Shown here piece after piece: positions 1-4,908 of a stretch of DNA of 5,413 bases. The position numbers and the translations under genes are program-made. The number at the start of each line of letters is the position of its first letter. Positions within the stretch are counted from its first letter, which is position 1. A model generated the notes under the pieces. It searched no databases, had not been told where the DNA came from, and was given only the letters and a program-made list of their open reading frames with translations. This DNA comes from Bacillota bacterium. Lineage in GTDB: Bacteria; Bacillota; Clostridia; Oscillospirales; Ruminococcaceae. The stretch covers positions 1 to 5,413 of the forward strand of contig JAEXZK010000040.1 of NCBI GenBank assembly GCA_023451415.1, given 5' to 3'.

Positions 1-47
1 GTCATGGGCACGCTCCCGCCGTCGTACAAAGAAGCGCCCTGCGGCAT
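1..47 (-). CDS. Start of an unidentified leftward gene (partial, leaves window)
   Basis: On the minus strand an ATG at 47-45 opens a frame that stays open to the window edge and reads MPQGASLYDGGSVPMT. An AAGGGG ribosome binding site (complement of 54-59) lies six bases upstream of the ATG, which is good spacing for a Firmicute and is the main reason for the call. The gene would be divergent from the LUD gene, with 68 bases between the two starts. Fifteen full codons are too few to assign a family, and I recognise nothing in them. The alternative is that this is chance and the real upstream gene lies outside the window. Confidence 0.45.
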   Translation of the reverse strand, partial: MPQGASLYDGGSVPM

Positions 48-53
48 GTTTTT

Positions 54-59
54 CCCCTT
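54..59 (-). promoter_or_regulatory. Ribosome binding site of the divergent leftward gene
   Basis: The minus strand reads AAGGGG, then AAAAAC, then ATG. This site decides the proposed start at 47. Its first bases (AAGG) also form the 3' end of an inverted repeat (56-76), so in the leftward transcript a hairpin could hide part of the site. Confidence 0.4.
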
Positions 60-76
60 GGCTGCCGATGCCAAGG
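56..76. promoter_or_regulatory. Perfect 7-bp inverted repeat in divergent gap, possible operator
   Basis: CCTTGGC (56-62) and GCCAAGG (70-76) are exact reverse complements separated by seven bases, giving a 21-bp dyad. It lies between the presumed leftward start and the LUD gene. It covers the best rightward -35 candidate (TTGGCT, 58-63, 17 bp before ATTTTA at 81-86) and overlaps the leftward ribosome binding site. The arrangement fits an operator serving both genes, or a leader hairpin of the leftward mRNA. The promoter elements themselves are weak matches, so the regulatory role is inference. Confidence 0.35.
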
Positions 77-115
77 TTCTATTTTACACCTTAGGGTAAG
101 AGGGAGAGGATTTTT

Positions 116-754
116 ATGGACAAAAACACTCAGGCCGTCATGCGCAAACACGCCGAAGCCGCCGTCAAGGCCCTCCAGGCCAACCGGATGGACGCCCGTC
201 TGGTGGAGAACCGGGAGGAACTGATGGGACTCCTGAAGGAAATGGTCCCTGGCGGCTCCGTCATCTGTTCGGGCGGCTCCATGACCCTGGAGGAATGCGG
301 CGTCTACTCCTGGCTCAAGGACGGCCCCTATGACTTCTACTTCCGTGGGCGCACCGGCCAGGACGGCCAGCCCATCGATGTGTTCCGCAAGGCCTTTGAC
401 GCCGATTGGTACTTCACCAGCTCCAACGCCATCACGATGAACGGCGAACTCTACAACGTGGACGGCAACGCCAATCGCACCGCCGCCATGACCTTTGGGC
501 CCAGGAATGTGGTGGTTATCGCAGGCTGGAACAAAATCGTCAAGGACCTTGGCGAGGCCGAAGCCCGGGTCAAGTCCATCGCAGCCCCCGCCAACAGCGA
601 GCGCCTGGGCTGCCAGACCGGCTGCCGCATCACCGGCTGCTGCGTGGGCTGCCGGACCGAGCAGCGGATCTGCTGCACCACTGTCATCCATAGCTTCCAG
701 CGGACTCCGGGCCGGATCAAGGTTTTCATCCTTCCCGAAGAGCTGGGCTATTGA
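116..754 (+). CDS. Stand-alone LUD-domain protein (lactate utilisation/DUF162 family)
   Basis: A 212-residue soluble protein of the LUD fold, the fold found in LutB and LutC of the lactate utilisation complex. Clostridia often carry single-domain copies like this one, and their function is not settled. Visible family features are a Gly/Ser-rich segment (GGSVICSGGSMTLEECGV, residues 46-63), the block FTSSNAITMNGELYNVDG (100-117) followed by NANR, and GPRNVVVIAGWNKIV (128-142). The C-terminal part has cysteines at 166, 170, 175, 176, 179, 186 and 187, then the usual ending RIKVFILPEELGY. The spacing C-x3-C-x5-C-x2-C-x6-C resembles the Cys-rich tail I know from clostridial members and could bind a metal or Fe-S cluster (inference). 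The ATG at 116 follows AGGGAGAGGA (101-110). There are no signal peptide or membrane segments. No lutA- or lutB-like partner is visible, so the gene seems monocistronic, ending at the terminator near 943-966. The family call is firm; the substrate is unknown. Confidence 0.88.
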   Translation: MDKNTQAVMRKHAEAAVKALQANRMDARLVENREELMGLLKEMVPGGSVICSGGSMTLEECGVYSWLKDGPYDFYFRGRTGQDGQPIDVFRKAFDADWYFTSSNAITMNGELYNVDGNANRTAAMTFGPRNVVVIAGWNKIVKDLGEAEARVKSIAAPANSERLGCQTGCRITGCCVGCRTEQRICCTTVIHSFQRTPGRIKVFILPEELGY

Positions 755-942
755 CAGCACCCGCCCCAAGGGCAGCGGCTGCTTCCTGGGGGATCCCCCT
801 GCCGCCGGAAGCAGGCCGTCCCACAGGCGTGGGCTTCAGCAGGCTTTGCGGAGAATATGCCGTGCCGCCCCGCTCCGTCCCCAGTGCTGGAAGCCCTAAA
901 TTTGCGCACCCACACAGTGCGGCCTCAGCCTGGGCCCGGCAC
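755..942 (+). other. GC-rich, hairpin-rich 3' region without a convincing gene
   Basis: No frame here has a ribosome binding site or recognisable protein, and the open frames that cross it look like composition effects. Several inverted repeats are visible: CTGCTTCC (779-786) with GGAAGCAG (807-814), enclosing the 12-bp palindrome GGGGGATCCCCC (788-799); CCCAC (820-824) with GTGGG (829-833); GGGCTTCAGCA (831-841) with TGCTGGAAGCCC (885-896), an 11-bp stem with one bulged G; GCGGAG (848-853) with CTCCGT (873-878) inside that stem; and CGCAC (905-909) with GTGCG (917-921). The series runs straight into the terminator at 943-966. It may be the LUD 3' UTR, a separate small RNA, or decayed sequence. 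It does not match SRP RNA, RNase P RNA or tmRNA motifs. Confidence 0.35.
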
Positions 943-966
943 ACGGCGCCTTGGAGGCGCTGTTTT
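943..966 (+). terminator. Rho-independent terminator after the LUD gene
   Basis: ACGGCGCC (943-950) pairs with GGCGCTGT (956-963) around a TTGGA loop. This is an eight-pair stem with one G-U, followed by TTT and then CC. The T-run is short, so it may be leaky; the stronger hairpin at 1003-1039 backs it up. Confidence 0.6.
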
Positions 967-1002
967 CCAACGTCTATCAACGTTTAAGCCCTTTCCGTAA
1001 TC

Positions 1003-1039
1003 AAAAAGCACCGGGTGTTTTGGTCCCCGGTGCTTTTTT
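1003..1039. terminator. Strong bidirectional terminator between convergent units
   Basis: AAAAAGCACCGGG (1003-1015) is the exact reverse complement of 1026-1038, with a 10-base loop. The stem has an eight-pair G/C-rich core flanked by an A-run on one side and six Ts (1034-1039) on the other, so it works in both directions. It lies only 14 bases past the murJ stop and also catches read-through from the LUD side. Confidence 0.92.
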
Positions 1040-1053
1040 CGTCTTCAGGGAAC

Positions 1054-2589
1054 TCAGCGGCGGCCCGGACGGAGGCGTTCATAAGCGCCCACCACCACCA
1101 GCCCCATTTCCCTGGTCCGCAGGAGGATGTTGAGCAGGCCGTAGACCAGCGCGCCGCAAACCACCGCCGCCAGCAGGGACAAGACCATGGATTTGCTGTG
1201 GAGGAAGCAGAAATCATACACCGGCATAGCCGCCAGGGCCATGCCCAGAGTGGCCGCAAGCATCTTTGCGAGGCTCACAAAAAGCCCCCGGAGGCCAAGA
1301 GGCCCCACCTTCCGCCGCAGGCTCCAGAAAAGCATAAGCAGGGTGATGATGCCGGAAATGGAGGTGGCCAGGGCCAGGCCGCTGTGGGCCAGCTTTTTGA
1401 CCAGCAGCAGGTTGAGGACCGTATTGAGGAGCAGGGCCACCACCGAATTGATGGTGGGGGTGACGGTATCCTGGATGGCGTAAAAGACATTCAGCATCAC
1501 GTCCTTGATGCTGAACGCCAGCAGGCCGATGGAGTAGAAAACCACCACCTGGGCGGTGCGCTCCACGTCATAGTCCGTAAAGGCCCCCCGGAGGAAGAGG
1601 AGGGAAACGATCTCCTTGGAGAAGATCATGGCCCCCGCCGAAATGGGCAGAACAATCAGGGACATGATGCCGGAGCTTGTGACAAAGGTGGATTTGAGCT
1701 TCCGGATGTTCTTCATGGCGCTGAGGCGGGAGAGCTGGGGGAAGATGGCGGTGGCCACCGACACCACAAACACCGCGGTGACAAAACCAATGATCCGGTT
1801 GCCATAGCTCAGGGCTGAGACGCTTCCCTCCGGGAGGATGGAGGCGATGGTACGGTCGATCATGGTGTTGAGCTGGGTGATGGTCTTGCCCAAAAAGATG
1901 GGGATCACCATCATCACCAGATGCCTGATATTGGGATCGCGGAACTGGATGCAGGGGCGGAAGGAATAGCCCTTGCGCTTGGCGGCGATGTAGAGCATCA
2001 GCCAGGAGGCGGCATATCCCGCCACCACGCCCCAGCCCAGCATGGCGTAATGCTCCTTGTCGGACAGGAGGATGGAAAGAACCACGAAGATATTCAGCGG
2101 TACACTGACCATGCCAACGGCAAAGAAGCTGCCGTAGACCTGGAGGTAACCCTGGATCACAAAATAAACGCCGATGAAGAGGATGGAGATCATCATGATC
2201 TTAGAGAGCATGACGGCGCTGTCAAAGGTCTCCCCTTCAAATCCCACCGCAAAAGCGCGGACGATCTGCTCATCAAAAAGCCAGAACACGCCCAGAATCG
2301 CCAGGGAAAGGATAAATACCAGGGTTGTGACGCTGTTGTTGAACCGCTTTACGTCCTCCGGGTGGTTCCGCTGGAGGGAGGTATAGATGGAAATGTAGCT
2401 GGTGAGGACGGCGGAACCGATCCCCGCAAAGATGATGGTGGGGATGGAGAAGGCCACCACATAAGCGTCGCTCACCGAGGAGGCGCCGTAGGCATAGGCC
2501 AGGGTCAGCTCCCGGGCAAAGCCCAGCACCTTGGCAAAGATGGTGGTGGCGATGAGGATAATGGTGTAGGTGGCGGTCTTGCTGCTCAC
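1054..2589 (-). CDS. murJ: Lipid II flippase MurJ (MviN/MVF family)
   Basis: A 511-residue membrane protein of the MOP superfamily that moves the peptidoglycan precursor lipid II to the outer face of the cytoplasmic membrane. Length and a string of about 14 hydrophobic segments match the family. The N-terminus carries the family signature FAKVLGFARELTLAYAYGA (18-36) followed by SDAY. By alignment from memory, R26, D41 and R265 (in SYGNRIIGF, 261-269) correspond to E. coli R24, D39 and R270. E. coli R18 is K20 here, and R52 seems to be F54. LFLRGAFT (331-338) is another typical block. The tail is short and basic (ERLRPGRR). The start is GTG, chosen because TAAGGGGG lies seven bases upstream and because translation from here gives a normal N-terminal first helix. 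It begins 12 bases after lepB and is very probably co-transcribed and translationally coupled with it. Broader MVF/polysaccharide flippase family membership is certain; MurJ rather than a SpoVB-like paralogue is the better reading. Confidence 0.93.
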   Translation of the reverse strand: MSSKTATYTIILIATTIFAKVLGFARELTLAYAYGASSVSDAYVVAFSIPTIIFAGIGSAVLTSYISIYTSLQRNHPEDVKRFNNSVTTLVFILSLAILGVFWLFDEQIVRAFAVGFEGETFDSAVMLSKIMMISILFIGVYFVIQGYLQVYGSFFAVGMVSVPLNIFVVLSILLSDKEHYAMLGWGVVAGYAASWLMLYIAAKRKGYSFRPCIQFRDPNIRHLVMMVIPIFLGKTITQLNTMIDRTIASILPEGSVSALSYGNRIIGFVTAVFVVSVATAIFPQLSRLSAMKNIRKLKSTFVTSSGIMSLIVLPISAGAMIFSKEIVSLLFLRGAFTDYDVERTAQVVVFYSIGLLAFSIKDVMLNVFYAIQDTVTPTINSVVALLLNTVLNLLLVKKLAHSGLALATSISGIITLLMLFWSLRRKVGPLGLRGLFVSLAKMLAATLGMALAAMPVYDFCFLHSKSMVLSLLAAVVCGALVYGLLNILLRTREMGLVVVGAYERLRPGRR

Positions 2590-2596
2590 CGGCTTT

Positions 2597-2604
2597 CCCC
2601 CTTA
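2597..2604 (-). promoter_or_regulatory. murJ ribosome binding site overlapping the lepB stop
   Basis: On the minus strand the lepB stop TAA (2604-2602) runs directly into GGGGG (2601-2597), followed by AAAGCCG and the GTG at 2589. The purine-rich site fixes the murJ start at the GTG. Its overlap with the stop codon suggests that ribosomes finishing lepB re-initiate on murJ. Confidence 0.7.
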
Positions 2605-3153
2605 GTTAAGCTTCCCAAAGTTTTCAAAGGGCCAAAGGGTAAAGATCGCCCTGCCCTCAATTTTTTCTCCCGGGATGTAGGGGTCCTGCCAGCTGCGGGC
2701 GTCCAGGGAGCCGTTGCGGTTGTCCCCCAGGAAAAGATAGCAGCCCTCCGGCACCTGGAACTCCCCGTCCTTGGAGGATTTGTAAACCACATACTCCTCG
2801 GGGAAGGCTTCCCCGTTGATGGTAACCTTGCCTTCGCCGTCGATGACCACATGGTCGCCCGGCATCCCCACCACCCGTTTGACCAGGGTGGTGTCCAGCT
2901 CGTCGGAGCGGAACACCAGGATATCCCCCCTCTCCACCGTTTTGGAGGCGTTGTGGATACGGGTGGCAAAAAGAACGCTGTGCTCATCAATGGTGGGGAT
3001 CATGGAACCGGTGGGCACAATGACAAAGAAGAAAAGGAACTTAATGACCACCAGGATGACCAGGATTTCTATGGCAAATGGAACGACCCATTCTTTAAAA
3101 AACTTTGCGGCTCTGGGGTATTTGTAGGATTTCTGGTATTTGGGATCGGACAT
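2602..3153 (-). CDS. lepB: Signal peptidase I (type I leader peptidase, S26A family)
   Basis: A 183-residue membrane-bound serine protease that removes signal peptides from Sec- and Tat-exported proteins on the outer side of the membrane. There is a short basic cytoplasmic N-terminus and a single membrane segment at about residues 25-47. The catalytic Ser50 follows in VPTGSMIPT (46-54). The catalytic Lys92 is in LVKRVVGMPGD (90-100), and box E is GDNRNGSLDARSW (143-155), so all S26A boxes are present. Size and single-helix layout are those of Gram-positive SipS-type enzymes. The ATG at 3153 follows GGAGGAGGT at about seven bases, an excellent site. It is the first gene of a two-gene operon with murJ, preceded by a promoter at 3212-3240. 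Many Firmicutes carry several sip genes, so this need not be the only one. Confidence 0.96.
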   Translation of the reverse strand: MSDPKYQKSYKYPRAAKFFKEWVVPFAIEILVILVVIKFLFFFVIVPTGSMIPTIDEHSVLFATRIHNASKTVERGDILVFRSDELDTTLVKRVVGMPGDHVVIDGEGKVTINGEAFPEEYVVYKSSKDGEFQVPEGCYLFLGDNRNGSLDARSWQDPYIPGEKIEGRAIFTLWPFENFGKLN

Positions 3154-3211
3154 GACGGACCTCCTCCATGGGATTGGGCCAAGTCTCCGGGGGCTTGGCG
3201 CTCATTTAGAT

Positions 3212-3240
3212 ATTATATCTCTTTTGCAGGCCCGCCACAA
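3212..3240 (-). promoter_or_regulatory. SigA-type promoter of the lepB-murJ operon
   Basis: The minus strand has TTGTGG (3240-3235), a 17-bp spacer and a perfect TATAAT (3217-3212). The -35 matches consensus at three of six positions. Transcription would start near 3205, leaving a leader of about 50 bases that ends in the strong lepB ribosome binding site. Its place just downstream of the deoB terminator means lepB-murJ is an independent unit. Confidence 0.75.
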
Positions 3241-3273
3241 GCGTTCTCAGGTTAAAAATCATGAAGGCTTTGT

Positions 3274-3325
3274 AAAAAAAGCCAAAAAGGCCCAATGGCG
3301 GGCAAATTCTCCGTCATCGGGCCTT
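3274..3325 (-). terminator. Rho-independent terminator of deoB
   Basis: Reading leftward, AAGGCCCGATG (3325-3315) pairs with CATTGGGCCTT (3297-3287) through 11 pairs including one G-U. A further CGG/CCG pairing lies inside the loop. The stem runs into a T-run (3288-3284), with a second seven-T run at 3280-3274. It begins 12 bases past the deoB stop. A further small repeat (GGCTTT 3266-3271, AAAGCC 3278-3283) follows. Confidence 0.85.
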
Positions 3326-3336
3326 GGCCTGAAGAT

Positions 3337-4515
3337 TTATTTGAGGATCCGGGGCAGGAAGCTATCCCCCTGGGCGGTATAGGGGACGTCCAGATAATCC
3401 GCCACAGTGGCGGCAATGTGGTCAAAGCCCTGGGCAGTGCCCAGATCGGTCCCCGGGCGGACTTTGTCCCCCCAGACCACAAGGGGGGTGTACTCCCGGG
3501 AGTGGTCGGTGCTGGGGGTGGAAGGGTCGCAGCCGTGGTCGGCGGTGATCATCAGCAGGTCGTCCTCCCTCAGCAGGGGCAGCAGGTCCCCAAGCTGCCG
3601 GTCAAACTCATTGAGAGCGCCGGTATAGCCTTCCACATTGTTCCGATGGCCGTAAACCATGTCAAAGTCCACCAGGTTGACAAAGCAAAGGCCATGGAAG
3701 TCCCGCTGGGCATAGTCCAGGGTGTGGGCCATGCCGTCGGCGTTGGACTTGTTGCGGACAAACTGGGTGATCCCCCGCCCGGCAAAGATATCATAGATTT
3801 TACCCACACCAATGCAATCCAGACCTGCCCCGGAGATGGCGTCCAGCACTGTGGGAGCCGGAGGCGCCAGAGAAAAATCGTGGCGGTTGGCAGTGCGGGT
3901 GAATTCGGGATACCTCCCCACAAACGGCCGGGCGATGACCCGGCCCACCCCATGTTCCCCGGTGAGAAGCCCCCGGGCAATCTCGCAGTACCGGTACAGC
4001 TCCTGTACAGGCACCACCTCCTCATGGGCCGCCACCTGGAACACGCTGTCCGCCGAGGTGTAGACGATGAGGGCGCCGGTGTCCAGATGCTCCTTGCCAT
4101 AGTCCACCAGCACCTGAGTGCCGGAGTAGGGCTTGTTGCATAGGACCCCCCGGCCAGTAAGACGGCTGAACTCCTCCAGCAGCTCCTTGGGGAAGCCGTG
4201 AGGATAGGTGGGCAGGGGCTTGGGGGAGATGACGCCGGCGATCTCCCAGTGGCCGATGGTGGTGTCCTTGCCCCTGGAGCGCTCCGCCAGGCGGGCAAAG
4301 GCGCCCTCCGGGGTCTCTGCGGGCTTGCCGCAGCCCACGTCCTGGATATTGAACAGCCCCATCTGCCGCAGATTTGGGACGTCCAGGCCGCCCGTGCGGT
4401 CACAGGCCGCCAAAGTGTTGCTGCCCTGGTCGCCGTATTCTGCGGAATCCGGCATCTCCCCAATGCCCACGCTGTCCAAAACAATTAAAAACACCCTTCT
4501 ATTCTTCTCGCTCAT
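3337..4515 (-). CDS. deoB: Phosphopentomutase
   Basis: A 392-residue cytosolic enzyme that interconverts (deoxy)ribose-1-phosphate and (deoxy)ribose-5-phosphate, linking nucleoside phosphorolysis to central carbon metabolism. It is a two-metal (Mn) member of the alkaline phosphatase superfamily. Expected residues are all present: D14 in LIVLDSVGIGEMPD, the phosphate-carrying T85 in KDTTIGHWE (83-91), D285 and H290 in NLVDFDMVYGHR, D326 and H327 in ITADHGCDP, and H338 in TDHSREYTPLVVW. These line up with the well-studied Bacillus cereus enzyme (D13, T85, D286, H291, D327, H328, H339, from memory). The cap-domain stretch SADSVFQVAAHEEVVP (154-169) and RPFVGRYPEFTRTANR (196-211) are typical. Length is normal. 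The ATG at 4515 follows AAGGGAG (4530-4524) at eight bases. It is transcribed alone and ends at its own terminator. Its divergent neighbour is a nucleoside-type binding lipoprotein, which fits nucleoside salvage. Confidence 0.97.
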   Translation of the reverse strand: MSEKNRRVFLIVLDSVGIGEMPDSAEYGDQGSNTLAACDRTGGLDVPNLRQMGLFNIQDVGCGKPAETPEGAFARLAERSRGKDTTIGHWEIAGVISPKPLPTYPHGFPKELLEEFSRLTGRGVLCNKPYSGTQVLVDYGKEHLDTGALIVYTSADSVFQVAAHEEVVPVQELYRYCEIARGLLTGEHGVGRVIARPFVGRYPEFTRTANRHDFSLAPPAPTVLDAISGAGLDCIGVGKIYDIFAGRGITQFVRNKSNADGMAHTLDYAQRDFHGLCFVNLVDFDMVYGHRNNVEGYTGALNEFDRQLGDLLPLLREDDLLMITADHGCDPSTPSTDHSREYTPLVVWGDKVRPGTDLGTAQGFDHIAATVADYLDVPYTAQGDSFLPRILK

Positions 4516-4564
4516 CCGATACGCTCCCTTCCCTTAGACATCCATATGATATCCGTTTGCGGCT

Positions 4565-4573
4565 ATGATAGCA
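4565..4573 (-). promoter_or_regulatory. Candidate extended -10 promoter of deoB
   Basis: The minus strand reads TGCTATCAT, a TGn extension joined to a 5/6 match to TATAAT. No good -35 lies 16-18 bases upstream. Transcription would start about 43 bases before the deoB ATG. Confidence 0.35.
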
Positions 4574-4613
4574 CATCCGAGTAAAAATTGCCATCCTTTC
4601 CAAATTACTTTCT

Positions 4614-4627
4614 TGTAACCGGTGTGC
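4614..4627. promoter_or_regulatory. cre-like element upstream of deoB
   Basis: TGTAACCGGTGTGC matches the CcpA operator consensus (TGWAANCGNTNWCA) except at the last two positions; a CA follows one base later. It lies roughly 55-70 bases upstream of the presumed deoB start of transcription. Catabolite control of nucleoside genes is common in Firmicutes, but this match may be chance. Confidence 0.2.
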
Positions 4628-4801
4628 AGTTGTATATTTATGCCTTCCAAAACTTATAAACTGAAAGTTTTTTCTCATTTCAGGCATTATTGCATAATTC
4701 TCGACAATAAAGTTTATAATATTTATTAAATCATCCCTATATTTTCATCTTTTATTATTTAAAATGTAACAATTTGTTCTTGTTTTGAGAGGGGCTCTTT
4801 A

Positions 4802-4830
4802 TTGACAGTTTCGTCATGTAGCTGTAAAAT
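4802..4830 (+). promoter_or_regulatory. Near-consensus SigA promoter of the BMP lipoprotein gene
   Basis: TTGACA (4802-4807, six of six), a 17-bp spacer, and TAAAAT (4825-4830, five of six). The AT-rich stretch upstream could act as an UP element. Transcription would start near 4837, about 72 bases before the ATG. Such a strong core promoter usually needs a repressor, which fits the inverted repeats around it. Confidence 0.88.
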
Positions 4831-4858
4831 GTAGGTGAGATATGGCAGAAAACTGTCA
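4803..4858. promoter_or_regulatory. Paired inverted repeats flanking the start of transcription, probable operator
   Basis: TGACAGTTT (4803-4811), lying on the -35, is the exact reverse complement of AAACTGTCA (4850-4858), lying just after the expected start of transcription. Their centres are 47 bp apart. The downstream copy is itself part of an imperfect 16-bp palindrome, TGGCAG-AAAA-CTGTCA (4843-4858, five of six arm positions paired). This is a usual place for a repressor site. A regulator family cannot be named from the motif. Confidence 0.5.
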
Positions 4859-4908
4859 TAAATCATTATGTAAAGCGCGATTAAGAATTTGAAAGGAAGA
4901 ATCTCAAC

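Larger units (their letters stand above)
4516..4908. other. Divergent AT-rich control region between deoB and the BMP lipoprotein gene
   Basis: This 393-base gap has no credible gene. It changes from the GC-rich coding style to clearly AT-rich at about 4580-4800. It holds a weak leftward promoter candidate near deoB, a cre-like element at 4614-4627, a 6-bp inverted repeat CTGAAA/TTTCAG (4661-4666, 4678-4683), and an isolated TATAAT (4715-4720) with only a poor TTGCAT 19 bp upstream. The strong rightward promoter and operator-like repeats lie at 4802-4858. The leader of the lipoprotein mRNA, about 70 bases, is too short for a purine riboswitch plus expression platform. Confidence 0.7.

Noticed and set aside
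2..769. 255-codon leftward open frame covering the LUD gene
   Set aside because: It is antisense to the LUD gene, whose family blocks are unmistakable. The product is a low-complexity Gly/Ala/Val-rich sequence without a start signal.
771..818. SRP RNA, suggested by CCGGAAGCAGG
   Set aside because: The SRP domain IV core needs GGAAGGAAGCAGC with the paired AGGTCCGGAAGG context; only a fragment resembles it.
751..987. Small open frames on either strand in the gap after the LUD gene (78 and 84 codons)
   Set aside because: No ribosome binding site, Pro/Ala-rich composition effects, and they run through the terminator hairpin at 943-966.
1921..3255. Long 444-codon rightward open frame opposite murJ and lepB
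   Set aside because: It is the antisense of two clearly conserved genes. Its product is rich in Gly, His and Asp as expected from reading GC-rich codons backwards, and it has no ribosome binding site or known motif.
4499..4687. 62-codon leftward open frame overlapping the deoB start
   Set aside because: No ribosome binding site and no recognisable product. It covers the deoB promoter candidate and ends inside deoB in another frame.
4690..4720. Second rightward promoter (TTGCAT, TATAAT)
   Set aside because: The spacer is 19 bp and the -35 is weak. In a stretch this rich in A and T a TATAAT is expected by chance, and a far better promoter lies at 4802-4830.
4837..4875. Purine-type riboswitch in front of the lipoprotein gene, because of GAGATATGGC
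   Set aside because: Only the short ATATGG string fits. The conserved junction and loop sequences of the purine aptamer are missing, and the leader is too short for aptamer plus expression platform.
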